Assembly (NCBI GenBank): GCA_902491475.1
Contig: CABUHY010000002.1
Location: 1 to 64,000 of the forward strand
Direction of reading: 5' to 3'
DNA from: an uncultured Eubacteriales bacterium
GTDB taxonomy: Bacteria; Bacillota; Clostridia; Oscillospirales; Acutalibacteraceae
DNA: 64,000 nucleotides
Both the position numbers and the translations under genes were made by a program. Positions 50,408 through 59,694 of this stretch are shown here, piece after piece. The notes under the pieces are model-generated. The model did not search any database. It was not told where the DNA came from and saw only the letters and a list, made by a program, of their open reading frames with translations. Within the stretch, counting starts at the first letter, position 1; each line of letters opens with the position of its first letter.

Positions 50408-52510
50408 TCAATTTAACACAGTGTTCTGACTTTCGACCGTATCAACCTCGCTGACCGTTCCGAAATACGCTTTGTAAATATCGGAAACCAGCACCGCCGT
50501 AGCGGAACCGCTGTTCAGGTTTTCAATCGCAACGCAGACCGCTATCTGCGGATTGTCGGCAGGCGCAAACGAAATCATAAAGCCGTTAAGACCCGATTCG
50601 ATTTTTCCGCCGACCTTAGCCTTGGACTCTGCCGTACCTGTTTTTGCCGCAACCGCAACGGGCAAATCCTTGAACGCCGCAAGCCTTCCGCCGAGGCGCA
50701 TCATACCCTCTTTGACAATGTTGATACTGCTTTGTGAAATTCCCGTTTCATTGAGCACGACGGGAGCGCTGTCTATTATCGTCTGTGAATAATCGGCGGA
50801 TTTTACGCTCTTTACAAAATGTGCCTTGTATCTCGTTCCGCCGTTTGCGACGGTTGCCGCATAGTTGCAAAGCTGAATGGGAGTAAACAGGTTATCGGAC
50901 TGACCGATTGCCGCCTGAACCGTATCGCCGGGGTACCATGTTCCGCCGTGAGCCTCACGGTATTCTATACTCGCAAGCACGCCTGTCGACTCATTTATTT
51001 CAACGCCTGTTTTCTGACCGAGACCGAGCCTTGTGCAATAATCGTTCATTTTTTCGATACCGAGCTGACGGCCCGTCTCATAGAAAAATATGTTGCACGA
51101 CTGATTAAGCGCCTCGGCAACGGTAATCGCACCGTGTGCGTGCAGGCATTTGAACTGCGTGTCCTGGAAATATGTGTAAATCCTGTTACAGGTAATCCTC
51201 GTGTCCTTTGTGATAACGCCCTCTTCAAGTCCGGCAAGCGCAATGGCTACCTTAAATGTCGAACCCGGCTCGTATGTACTCTGAAGAGCTCTGTTCCAAA
51301 GCGGCGAGGATTTATCGCTTGCAAGTGCCGAGTAGTTGTCGTAATATGTCGTGAGGTCATAGCTCGGATATGTGGCGCAGGCGAGAACCGCACCGCTGTT
51401 TACATCCATAACCACCGCAGAACCGACAGCGGGCAGCGACGCCTTGTCCCTGTACTGTGCGATAAAGTTTGCAAGAGCCTCCTGAACGGCAAGCTGCAAA
51501 TCCGAGTCGAGCGTAAGTATAACCGTATCGCCTTGAACGGGCTCGGTCGTAATTTCCGTGGTTTTGTTTCCGTCGGCATCCGTAATTGTGCTTTCAACGC
51601 CGTTTGTACCGCGCAGATATTGCTCCATGGCGCTTTCAAGTCCGAATTTACCGATGGTGTCGTCCATAGCGTAAGCACGGAGCTTCAAATTCGTTTTTTC
51701 CTCGGTGGTAAGATTTTCGTTCTTTACCGCTTCGTTGTATTCCTCCGTACGCTTGTTGTATTCCTCTGCATTAAGCGGTCCCGTAATACCGATTATGTGC
51801 GGAGCAAGCGTGCCGTTGAGGTATTCCCTCTCCGTCGTGACCTGAATTTCAACGCCGACATAAAATCCGCTGTTTTCCTTTATCTTTGAAGCGAGCTCAA
51901 CCGAAACATCATCCGCAAATGTATAAGGGTTCGAGGTAGTGAAAGCATTTTTCTTCAGTGAATAGCATACCGAAGCGATTTTCAAAGCGTCCTCGTCCGA
52001 ATACTGCTCAAGCTCAAATTTTGTTTTCAGCTCATCAAAGCAGTTTTGCGCCGTCGCATACTCATTAAGATAGAGCACATTTTTTGATTTGAGATACTTT
52101 ATATCCGCATCACGGTCGGCGGCAAACTGAATATTGCCGTTTTGGTCGAAATACATAGGAATGTCGTTGTTCCATTCCGTCGAATTGCTCTCGAGCAGAT
52201 GTATGAGAGAAATAATAATCTCATTCCTCTGCTGCTGTTCGTCGGTTCTCGGGAAATAAGAACCGTTGAAAACAATCGAATTTACCTGCTTGTTTGTAAC
52301 AAGCGGCTTTCCGTTGCAGTCAAGGATTTCGCCCCTTGCCGCCTTTATGGTGGTGTCGGTCTGCTTCAACGCAACCCTTTCCACCGTAGCCTCGTCGGCG
52401 TTTGCTATCTGTATTCTGAAAAGGTCCGCAATAAACAGCGAAAAAACAAAAAGCACCGCTACGGTAAACGCAACAGTCCTGAATTTTGTGCTTTTGGTCT
52501 TATCCTTCAT
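50408..52510 (-). CDS. mrdA: Penicillin-binding protein 2 (peptidoglycan transpeptidase)
   Basis: Elongation-specific D,D-transpeptidase, bitopic in the membrane. 700 residues: membrane segment at about 14-34, pedestal domain with RGEILDCNGKPL, and the transpeptidase domain with Ser417 of STFK (EPGSTFKVA), SCN (NQSCNIFFYE) and KTGT (AAKTGTAES). ATG 52510 follows AGGAGAG. It follows mreD by 21 bases and forms the elongasome operon with mreBCD. The usual partner rodA is not in the cluster. Confidence 0.95.
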   Translation of the reverse strand: MKDKTKSTKFRTVAFTVAVLFVFSLFIADLFRIQIANADEATVERVALKQTDTTIKAARGEILDCNGKPLVTNKQVNSIVFNGSYFPRTDEQQQRNEIIISLIHLLESNSTEWNNDIPMYFDQNGNIQFAADRDADIKYLKSKNVLYLNEYATAQNCFDELKTKFELEQYSDEDALKIASVCYSLKKNAFTTSNPYTFADDVSVELASKIKENSGFYVGVEIQVTTEREYLNGTLAPHIIGITGPLNAEEYNKRTEEYNEAVKNENLTTEEKTNLKLRAYAMDDTIGKFGLESAMEQYLRGTNGVESTITDADGNKTTEITTEPVQGDTVILTLDSDLQLAVQEALANFIAQYRDKASLPAVGSAVVMDVNSGAVLACATYPSYDLTTYYDNYSALASDKSSPLWNRALQSTYEPGSTFKVAIALAGLEEGVITKDTRITCNRIYTYFQDTQFKCLHAHGAITVAEALNQSCNIFFYETGRQLGIEKMNDYCTRLGLGQKTGVEINESTGVLASIEYREAHGGTWYPGDTVQAAIGQSDNLFTPIQLCNYAATVANGGTRYKAHFVKSVKSADYSQTIIDSAPVVLNETGISQSSINIVKEGMMRLGGRLAAFKDLPVAVAAKTGTAESKAKVGGKIESGLNGFMISFAPADNPQIAVCVAIENLNSGSATAVLVSDIYKAYFGTVSEVDTVESQNTVLN

Positions 52511-52531
52511 TTGCGGCTCTCCTTTCATAAG

Positions 52532-53056
52532 CTAAAACTCCTGCGCCGTCCTTGTAAGCCTCATAAGAGACCTGACTATCATATAGTATATCGGCGTGAA
52601 CACGACAGTGTAAACCGCCGACGGCAGATAGAACCTCAAAAACAGCCAACCCGCCGAGTCCATACCCTGTGCCGTAACGAAGAAAAGCACATAAAGCACG
52701 GTATAAAGCAGCGTCGCCGAACCCGAAAGTATCAGCGCCGTTAAAAGATGATTTCTCATAAACACATTTATAAGCAGACCGCAACCGCCGCCGATTAACA
52801 TCAGAAACAGCGCATTGTACCCGTCCGCAAGCCCGAAAACGCTGTCCCACAGCGCACCCGCAAACGCACCGAGCACCGCACCCGTGAACTCACGCTCAAA
52901 CATTCCGAGGCAAACCGTAAGCGGTATAAGCAAAAATGCCCTTGCGGAAAAAATTTCGGGAAACCAGCCCTTTGTGTTCTGCAAAATATGGGTAAGCAAT
53001 ATCAGCAAAACAAATATTGTTCTTCTGAAAATGATAAGTTTTGTGTTATTACGCAT
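52532..53056 (-). CDS. mreD: Rod shape-determining protein MreD
   Basis: 174-residue membrane protein with five to six segments, linking MreC to wall synthesis. Sequence conservation is low in this family; assignment rests on topology (WFPEIFSARAFLLIPLTVCLGMFERE, GALWDSVFG) and position between mreC and mrdA. It overlaps mreC by 8 bases (ATGCGTAA). Confidence 0.88.
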   Translation of the reverse strand: MRNNTKLIIFRRTIFVLLILLTHILQNTKGWFPEIFSARAFLLIPLTVCLGMFEREFTGAVLGAFAGALWDSVFGLADGYNALFLMLIGGGCGLLINVFMRNHLLTALILSGSATLLYTVLYVLFFVTAQGMDSAGWLFLRFYLPSAVYTVVFTPIYYMIVRSLMRLTRTAQEF

Positions 53057-53903
53057 TGCCCTTACCCTCAAAGTCCGTTATGACAAAGGCATCCTGAACC
53101 TCGCCCAAATCAATCTGAGGCGTAACCTCCGCATAGTAGGAGACATCGCCCTCCTCCTGCTTTACGGACTTAACCGTACCGATAATGAGACCTCTCGGGA
53201 ATATTCCGCCGACGCCCGAAGTGCAGACAATTCCGCCCTCGGCAATCGCCGTGTCCTTTGTAAGCCCCGCAAACTTGACGGTTGAGTCAAGACTCATTTT
53301 TACCGTGGTGTCGGTGTAGCCTATCTCGCCCGTACGGATTTCATAAGCCGCAGCGTTTACCTTGGGGTCATATACCGAAAGGACGGTACAGGTGGTCGGC
53401 GTTACTTCGCTTACGATTCCGATAAGATACTCGCCGCTTATAACGGGGTCGTTCACGCTTACGCCGTCGTTACTGCCGCAGTTGAGCTCGAACGAGTCAA
53501 AAGCGTCGGCTGAATTCCTGCCTATTACAGTGCCCGCCGTAAACTTGAAATCGGGATTTTTTTCCTTAACGCCGAGGAAATTTTCATATGCCTCTATCTG
53601 TTTTTTCATCTTTTCGTAATCGACAAGCTTTTTCTGATAATCGGCAACCTGTTCCTCAAGTTCCGCAACCCTGTCCATATACGAAGCGGACGAAATAAAT
53701 CCGCCCTTTACCGAATTGAATTTTTCGGATATTGCGGTCGAAAGGCGTGACAGCGGAGAGAACACCGTGCTGACCGCAGAGGTCAGCGGAGAAGAAGCAC
53801 TGCTTGACGAAACGCCTGCAATTATTCCCGCAAGAAGCACGACAACAAGCAAAAGCAACGCCCTGAAGGTACCGCTTCTGACAAAATTCTTCAACTGTAA
53901 CAC
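53049..53903 (-). CDS. mreC: Rod shape-determining protein MreC
   Basis: Bitopic scaffold of the elongasome. About 284 residues: one membrane segment (12-32), a coiled coil (70-115, MDRVAELEEQVADYQKKLVDYEK) and a beta-barrel domain with AGTVIGRNSADAFDSFELNCGSNDGV and GIVSEVTPTTCTVLSVYDP. The start is either GTG 53903 or TTG 53894, both near AGGCAGG; unresolved. Confidence 0.93.
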   Translation of the reverse strand: MLQLKNFVRSGTFRALLLLVVVLLAGIIAGVSSSSASSPLTSAVSTVFSPLSRLSTAISEKFNSVKGGFISSASYMDRVAELEEQVADYQKKLVDYEKMKKQIEAYENFLGVKEKNPDFKFTAGTVIGRNSADAFDSFELNCGSNDGVSVNDPVISGEYLIGIVSEVTPTTCTVLSVYDPKVNAAAYEIRTGEIGYTDTTVKMSLDSTVKFAGLTKDTAIAEGGIVCTSGVGGIFPRGLIIGTVKSVKQEEGDVSYYAEVTPQIDLGEVQDAFVITDFEGKGNA

Positions 53904-53944
53904 CTGCCTTCCGTCATCGGATTAAACGCTTGTAAAAGCGCAAC

Positions 53945-53967
53945 AAGGCGGGCATAAAACCCGCCGT
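53945..53967 (-). terminator. Hairpin between mreB and mreC
   Basis: GGCGGG/CCCGCC stem with a 7-nt loop and poor T-run on the minus strand. Likely partial terminator lowering mreCD-mrdA expression relative to mreB. Confidence 0.5.
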
Positions 53968-53978
53968 TAAAATAATTA

Positions 53979-54989
53979 TCAGTCGTAATATCCCTTTTCC
54001 ATAAACTTGGGATTTTCAAGACACATGCCCGTGCCGTCAACAACGCAGTCAAGCGGATTTTCGGCAATGTGAACAGGGATTTTTGTCTCAATGGAAATGA
54101 GCTTGTCAAGACCTCTGAGCAATGCGCCGCCGCCCGTGAGCATTATTCCTCTGTCGATAATGTCCGCCGAAAGCTCGGGGGGAGTTTTCTCAAGCGTCGA
54201 ATGAATTGTGTCAAGAATCTGATTTACCGGATCGGAAAGAGCCTCTCTTACATCCTCGGAGGTAATTTCTATGTTCTTGGGAAGACCGTCAAGCAGGTTT
54301 CTGCCCTTGACATCCATTGCACCCTCGCCGTCATAAGGATAAGCCGAGCCTATCTTAATCTTTATATCCTCGGCAGTTCTCTCGCCTATGAGCAGGTTAT
54401 GCTTCTTTCTGATGTAAGCTATGATAGCCTCGTCAAAATTGTCGCCCGCAACTCTTGCCGACTGAGCGGTAACGATGTCGCCGTACGAAATAACCGCAAC
54501 CTCGGAGGTACCGCCGCCGATGTCGACAACCATGCTTCCGACTGCGTCCGAAACGGGAAGTCCTGCGCCGATTGCCGCCGCCATAGGCTCGTCAATCAGG
54601 TTTACAAGCTTTGCGCCTGCCGAACGGGCTGCGTCGTGAACAGCCTTTCTTTCAACCTCGGTAACGCCCGAGGGAATACAGATAAGCACCCTTGCCCTTG
54701 AAAACGGAGATGAGCTTATCGCCATTTTTATAAATTCTTTGAGCATATCCGATGTAATGTCGAAATCTGCGATAACGCCGTCTTTAAGAGGTCTTACCGC
54801 AGTAATCGAGCCCGGAGTTCTGCCTATCATCTGCTTTGCCTTGTCGCCGACCGCAACAACCTTTTGCGGATAAGCGCTGACATTTACGGCTACGACCGAC
54901 GGCTCTCTGATTACAATTCCTTTACCTTTAACAAAAACCAATGTGTTCGCCGTGCCGAGATCGATACCGATATCCTGCGAGAATAACAT
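53979..54989 (-). CDS. mreB: Rod shape-determining protein MreB
   Basis: Actin-like filament protein guiding lateral wall growth. 336 residues with the actin-fold phosphate loops IGIDLGTANTLVFVKGKG and VVDIGGGTSEVAVIS, plus LTGGGALLRGLD for adenosine binding. First gene of the operon with its own promoter (55048-55076, minus). Confidence 0.97.
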   Translation of the reverse strand: MLFSQDIGIDLGTANTLVFVKGKGIVIREPSVVAVNVSAYPQKVVAVGDKAKQMIGRTPGSITAVRPLKDGVIADFDITSDMLKEFIKMAISSSPFSRARVLICIPSGVTEVERKAVHDAARSAGAKLVNLIDEPMAAAIGAGLPVSDAVGSMVVDIGGGTSEVAVISYGDIVTAQSARVAGDNFDEAIIAYIRKKHNLLIGERTAEDIKIKIGSAYPYDGEGAMDVKGRNLLDGLPKNIEITSEDVREALSDPVNQILDTIHSTLEKTPPELSADIIDRGIMLTGGGALLRGLDKLISIETKIPVHIAENPLDCVVDGTGMCLENPKFMEKGYYD

Positions 54990-55047
54990 TTCTTTCTACT
55001 TCCTTTCAATTTATTCAATCTGTTTTACACCCATTTTATCAACTAAT

Positions 55048-55076
55048 ATTATAACCTCTGAAAGTCAAATACTCAA
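55048..55076 (-). promoter_or_regulatory. Promoter of the mreB operon
   Basis: Minus strand TTGAGT, 17-nt spacer, perfect TATAAT, 59 bases upstream of ATG. Confidence 0.7.
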
Positions 55077-55113
55077 CCTCTATAACGCAAAAACTTATTA
55101 AAATTTTGTGAAT

Positions 55114-55935
55114 TTATGCGTTTTTGAAGCGTTCCGAGTTCCTGCGCCAATGGAAAAGGTACTGTTGAGCTATTCCCTCGTAGTTTTTCATACATTCGGG
55201 CAGCCCGTTCGGATACATTTCCTCGGTAATTCTCTTAACCCAGACATCGACGGGAAACGCCTCAAGCTTGCCGAAGCCGTACAGAAGCGTACACTCCGCA
55301 ACCTTTTTTCCGACGCCCTTTATTTTTATGAGCTCCTCTCGTCCGAAATCTATCGGCTGTTTGTCTATTCTGTCAAAATCTATTTCTCCGCAGCTTACCT
55401 TTTGCGCCGCGTCAAGGATATACTTTGAGCGGAAGCCCGCACGAAGCGGCGACAGGTCTTCAACCGTAAGACCGCACAAACGCTCCGCACTCGGAAAAGA
55501 ATAAACGCCGTTTTCTATCTCCTCTCCGAAACTCTCGCAAAGCCTTGAGATTATCCCCTTTATACGGGGTATGTTATTGTTCTGCGAAATTATAAACGAA
55601 CAAAGTGTCTCCCACGGCTCCTGACGCAATATTCTGATGCCCGCATATTCCTCACACGCCGCTTTCAGGTTTTTGTCCGAAGAAAACCCGTCGGTTATCG
55701 CCTTGTAATCCCTGTCAAAATCAAGATACCTGCGAATCACGGCGTTGAAATCCGCCTCGTTACAGCTGCAATAAAGCATACCGCCGTCCTGCCTTAATAT
55801 GTATCTTTTACCCGACACCACGCCGCACATATTTCCGTGTTCGTCCTTTTCCCAACGGAAAGCCTGTCCGCAGTCAAGCGACAGGTCAAGGTCAAACATC
55901 TTGGGTACTTCAATTTCAAACTGAAAGCCTTCCAT
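55114..55935 (-). CDS. ogg: 8-oxoguanine DNA glycosylase, OGG1-like (HhH-GPD)
   Basis: Base-excision repair enzyme. 273 residues: N-terminal OGG domain (LDLSLDCGQAFRWEKDE), then the helix-hairpin-helix IKGVGKKVAECTLLYGF with catalytic Lys (KVAEC), and the proline/Asp element AFPVDVWVKRI. Closest to OGG1/AGOG-like enzymes of Clostridia. ATG 55935 follows GGGAGT; the eight upstream residues are rejected. Confidence 0.9.
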   Translation of the reverse strand: MEGFQFEIEVPKMFDLDLSLDCGQAFRWEKDEHGNMCGVVSGKRYILRQDGGMLYCSCNEADFNAVIRRYLDFDRDYKAITDGFSSDKNLKAACEEYAGIRILRQEPWETLCSFIISQNNNIPRIKGIISRLCESFGEEIENGVYSFPSAERLCGLTVEDLSPLRAGFRSKYILDAAQKVSCGEIDFDRIDKQPIDFGREELIKIKGVGKKVAECTLLYGFGKLEAFPVDVWVKRITEEMYPNGLPECMKNYEGIAQQYLFHWRRNSERFKNA

Positions 55936-56349
55936 ATCTTCACTCCCGAAAAAATCCACAAAAAATCATAAAATTTATATTAAAAACTTACAATGTTAAA
56001 TTGCACAAAAAAATTTTACCGCTTTACTCAAAAAATAACTACCGACCGTAATATTTTGTAAAGTTATAATAACTTACAGTATTTACCTTTGAATATTGAA
56101 AAGTTATAAACATTGGACTAAAAGTACGGTAAAAACCGAGTTTTGCACAGTTTTCAACGACACTTATTAACATTTTGAACATTGTTTTGAACATTTTTGA
56201 GCAAAACTAAAATATACTCATTGTAATATTTCAGAGGATAATAATTTTGTATAAAATACCATATTGACACAAATCCGCCGCCGAAAACAAGTATATTTTC
56301 AACCGAAAAGCACCATACTAAAAGCAACAAACACAAAGGACACAACGAT
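55936..56349. other. AT-rich non-coding spacer
   Basis: Divergent spacer between ogg and the small plus-strand gene. Very AT-rich, with two direct TTTTGAACAT repeats at about 56172-56200 and a TTGACA at 56264-56269 but no well-spaced -10. No gene seen. Confidence 0.4.
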
Positions 56350-56610
56350 ATGATTAAAGGTGTAAACAGACAGGTTCTCGAAGTTCACGAAACGGGCACA
56401 AAATACTTTGAAAAGGCTTTGTTTTTTGTAAGACCCGAATATTCCACGCTCAGTGAAAAGAGGCTTAACGAAAAAGCTCTTCAGGCGCTTTCGGGCAATG
56501 CAAAGGTTCCCGTAACAAAGCGTGCAAAACTGAAAACCGCTGTACTTAAAATAATATATCTGCTCTTTGCCGCCGTGGCAGGTGCAGGCGTGACCCTGCT
56601 GTTAAGATAA
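56350..56610 (+). CDS. Small C-terminally membrane-anchored protein, unknown
   Basis: 86 residues: basic amphipathic N-terminal 60 residues (MIKGVNRQVLEVHETGTKYF) and one C-terminal membrane segment (about 65-84) ending in Arg. AAAGGA eight bases before ATG. No family recognised. Its last 9 bases overlap the end of the convergent GH13 gene. Confidence 0.72.
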   Translation: MIKGVNRQVLEVHETGTKYFEKALFFVRPEYSTLSEKRLNEKALQALSGNAKVPVTKRAKLKTAVLKIIYLLFAAVAGAGVTLLLR

Positions 56611-58485
56611 TTCGGTGCGTTTTTTCAAAACAACGGCGCTCATACCGTCGACAAACACGGACTCGCCGTACTTTTCGCCGTTAAGGGCATTTTCGGCGTC
56701 GAACCACTCCTGCGGCAAATTGTAGGTTATACCGTTTTCATTCCTGTTGGCAATAACCAACAGGTTTTCTTTTTTGCCGCACCGTGAAAACGCAACGCAG
56801 CCGAGAGCCGCCGAAACGCTTTCAAACTCTCCGTCTTTAAGACAGTCGTTTTCCCGCCTCATCTTTCCGAGAGCTATATAGTATTCCCGCAGTTCGCACT
56901 GCGTGTTGTTCCACTCAAAATACGCCCTGTTGAACGGGTCCTTATATCCCTGCATTGCAATTTCGTCGCCGTAATACACACTCGGTACGCCGGGGAGCAT
57001 AAACTGGAGCGTTGCGGCAAGCTTCATAAGGCGTATTCCCTTCTCCTTTTGCTCGGGAGATAAGAAATGCTCGCTCTGCCACTGCCTGTCCCTGTATTCG
57101 CAGCTCTCGCCCGCAATACGGGTTATCGCCCGTTCCGTATCGTGCGTTCCGATATGATTCATCATAACATCAAGCGCCGGCTTAGGATAATTGCCGACAA
57201 TCGACATAACGCTTTTCATAAAGTCCTCAGCAACGCCGTACCTTGCAAAATCAAGCACTGCGTTTGCAAAGGGATAGTTCATTACGCTGTCAAACTGTTC
57301 GCCGAGCAAGAATTTTCGCCTTTGACCGTATGAAAATTTGTTTGTCGCATCCTCCCACACCTCGCCGAGCAGGAGAGCGTTCGGGTCGTCACGCTTTACC
57401 GCACGCCTTACCGCATCAAGAAAAACATCGGGCAGTTCATCCGCAACATCAAGCCTCCAGCCGTCTGCTCCGAGCTTCAGCCACTTGGCAACAACGCCGT
57501 TTTCGCCCGTAATGAATTCGAGGTAATCCTCACACTCCTCCGTAACCTCGGGAAGAGTATCAAAACCCCACCACGAAGTATATTCGTCGGGATAGTGCTG
57601 AAATTTATACCACTTGAAATACGGCGACTCTTTTGAGTTGTACGCTCCGCCGTCGCCGTACCGCTTATATCTGTTAAAATACACGCTGTCGTCGCCCGTA
57701 TGCGAGAAAACACCGTCAAGGATTATCTTTATTCCCCTTTTGTGCGCCGCCTTGCACAGCGAAACAAAATCCGCTTCGGTGCCGAGCAGGGGGTCGATTT
57801 TTGTGTAGTCGGCGGTGTTGTATCTGTGATTTGAATGTGCTTCGAATATGGGATTGAGATAAATACAGGTTACGCCGAGTTCCGACAGGTACGGGAGCTT
57901 TTCCTCGATACCTCTCAAATCTCCGCCTAAATAGTCGTTGTTGAGAACCTTGCCGTTTTCATTCGGGCGCCAATAGGGCTGATTTTCCGTGTCGGTGCGT
58001 AAAACTCTGTCGGACGGCACTCTTTCCTTTTTTTCGCCCGAATTATAAAAGCGGTCGGGAAAAATCTGATAAATCACTCCGCCTTTGAGCCAATCGGGCG
58101 TTACGAAGTCCGAAGCGCAGACCGTAAGCTGCCAGTCCGTAATTACGGCGCCGAAAGGCGAAAACGCTCCCGTAAAATCCGCCGTCTTGCAAAGCCTTGT
58201 CTCCCCCCACGGAGAAGAGATGTCAAAATGATACCAATAAAGACCCGAGTCGGGAATTTGAGTCTCTATGTCCCACACCTCGTGTTCGTCGCCGTACATT
58301 CCCGCCCAGTACATACCTCTTGACGAATATTCGTGCTGTGAGTCCGCCCTCAAAGACAAGCGTGCGGAATTTGCGCCGAACGAACGGGGAACGATTATCC
58401 TGAACCTTACGCTCTCTCCCGTTTTGAGTGCGCCTTTTATGCTTTTGTAATATTTATCTTCCGAATTGTAAGCTGCTGTTCCCAT
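56602..58485 (-). CDS. Intracellular GH13 alpha-glycosidase (neopullulanase/maltogenic type)
   Basis: Hydrolyses alpha-glucans such as maltodextrins, pullulan or cyclodextrins. 627 residues: N-terminal CBM34-like beta domain (about 1-125), then the (beta/alpha)8 barrel with GVIYQIFPDRF, and catalytic Asp346 (DGWRLDVADE), Glu375 (LLGEVWED) and Asp449 (GTHDT). No signal peptide, so cytosolic, in line with malQ and glgP. Single gene. Confidence 0.94.
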   Translation of the reverse strand: MGTAAYNSEDKYYKSIKGALKTGESVRFRIIVPRSFGANSARLSLRADSQHEYSSRGMYWAGMYGDEHEVWDIETQIPDSGLYWYHFDISSPWGETRLCKTADFTGAFSPFGAVITDWQLTVCASDFVTPDWLKGGVIYQIFPDRFYNSGEKKERVPSDRVLRTDTENQPYWRPNENGKVLNNDYLGGDLRGIEEKLPYLSELGVTCIYLNPIFEAHSNHRYNTADYTKIDPLLGTEADFVSLCKAAHKRGIKIILDGVFSHTGDDSVYFNRYKRYGDGGAYNSKESPYFKWYKFQHYPDEYTSWWGFDTLPEVTEECEDYLEFITGENGVVAKWLKLGADGWRLDVADELPDVFLDAVRRAVKRDDPNALLLGEVWEDATNKFSYGQRRKFLLGEQFDSVMNYPFANAVLDFARYGVAEDFMKSVMSIVGNYPKPALDVMMNHIGTHDTERAITRIAGESCEYRDRQWQSEHFLSPEQKEKGIRLMKLAATLQFMLPGVPSVYYGDEIAMQGYKDPFNRAYFEWNNTQCELREYYIALGKMRRENDCLKDGEFESVSAALGCVAFSRCGKKENLLVIANRNENGITYNLPQEWFDAENALNGEKYGESVFVDGMSAVVLKKRTELS

Positions 58486-58728
58486 TTACTCTACACCTGT
58501 TTGCCGTATTCCTGTTTTATCATATTCCTATAAAGTATATCACATCCGAACCGATAAATAAACCGAATAAGAGCATTTTAGCAAGAAGAAAAATGCCAAA
58601 AATGCCTTATTTTACAAACAAACCGCCGAAACTCACGCCGAACGGGTCAATATTGTCTTAAAGCGGCACTTGAAGTTCATACGAACCTATGTTATTATCA
58701 TATTATAACTATAGAGGGGTTGATGAAA

Positions 58729-59292
58729 ATGCTGAAAAACATTCCCGGTACGGCGCTTGAATGGAACGACGCTTTAAGCAAGAACGCCTTTGCCGTGCTT
58801 TCGCCCGTTCTCTCCGTAACCAAAGGACTGACGCTCGCACAATTAAAGGAGCTCACGGGTCTTGAGGGCTCAACATTACAGAATTGGGTCAAAAGAGGCT
58901 GGGTGGAACGCCCGAGCGGAAAGAGATACGGCGAGCAGCAAATCGTCAGAATAATTTTGATAAATATGCTCCGAAGCTCCATGCAGCTTGAAAAAATAAT
59001 TGCTCTTATGGGGTATATCAACGGAGAGGTTGACGACAGAAGCGACGATATTATCCCCGACCGTGAGCTGTTCAGCGTTATCTGTTCTGTCATTTCGCAG
59101 GTTGACAAAAAGCAGACCGCAGATAAAGATATAATAAAAGAGATTATTGAAAAAGAGCTTAAAGATTATGTCGGTCCCAATGAGGACTCAAAACAAAAGC
59201 TTGAGGGAGCGGTTTTATGTATGACCCTCGGATTTTTGGCGTCGGAAATCAAAAAAGAGTCGGAAGCAGAGTTTTCAAAACTTTTTGAATAA
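58729..59292 (+). CDS. DUF1836 protein with MerR-like HTH
   Basis: 187 residues from ATG 58729 (GAGGGG nine bases upstream; TTG 58720 and ATG 58723 lie too close). Residues about 35-75 form a MerR-type winged helix (LTLAQLKELTGLEGSTLQNWVKRGWVERP, KRYGEQQIVRIILINML) and the rest is helical, as in DUF1836. Probable DNA-binding regulator; the target is unknown. It is 11 bases upstream of ybjQ. Confidence 0.85.
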   Translation: MLKNIPGTALEWNDALSKNAFAVLSPVLSVTKGLTLAQLKELTGLEGSTLQNWVKRGWVERPSGKRYGEQQIVRIILINMLRSSMQLEKIIALMGYINGEVDDRSDDIIPDRELFSVICSVISQVDKKQTADKDIIKEIIEKELKDYVGPNEDSKQKLEGAVLCMTLGFLASEIKKESEAEFSKLFE

Positions 59293-59303
59293 GGAGAAAA
59301 GCT

Positions 59304-59630
59304 ATGATTATCACAACAACACCGTCGGTTGACGGAACAAGAATCACACAGTATCTCGGCGTTGTATGCGGAGAGGTTATTTCGGGCGTGAATTTCGTCA
59401 AGGATTTTGCGGCAGGACTTACCAACATCTTCGGCGGCCGCTCGGGCTCATACGAGGAAGAACTCGTTGACGCAAGAGAACAGGCGCTCAAAGAGCTTGA
59501 AGAGCGTGCCGAGGACCTTGGCGCAAACGCAGTTGTCGGCGTGGATGTTGACTACGAAGTGCTCGGACAGGGCGGCAATATGCTTATGGTTTCCGCAAGC
59601 GGAACGGCTGTGGTGCTCGAAAAAGAATAA
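59304..59630 (+). CDS. ybjQ: YbjQ/UPF0145 family protein
   Basis: 108-residue cytosolic protein of the YbjQ (heavy-metal-binding-like) fold, which forms pentamers; function not established. Family text: MIITTTPSVDGTRITQYLGVV, FGGRSGSYEEELVDARE, and ERAEDLGANAVVGVDVDYE. Co-transcribed with the DUF1836 gene. Confidence 0.93.
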   Translation: MIITTTPSVDGTRITQYLGVVCGEVISGVNFVKDFAAGLTNIFGGRSGSYEEELVDAREQALKELEERAEDLGANAVVGVDVDYEVLGQGGNMLMVSASGTAVVLEKE

Positions 59631-59647
59631 AAAATCGCAACATAAAA

Positions 59648-59684
59648 ATGAGCCATAGCTTTAGCTATGGCTCATTACTTTTTT
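59648..59684. terminator. Bidirectional terminator
   Basis: A 13-bp stem ATGAGCCATAGCT and its complement, followed by TACTTTTTT, between convergent ybjQ and serS. Confidence 0.88.
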
Positions 59685-59694
59685 GTTTCGGTAA

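Noticed and set aside
50819..51889. 356-aa open frame on the plus strand
   Set aside because: Antisense to the PBP2 gene with full catalytic motifs; rich in Cys and Arg, no start signal.
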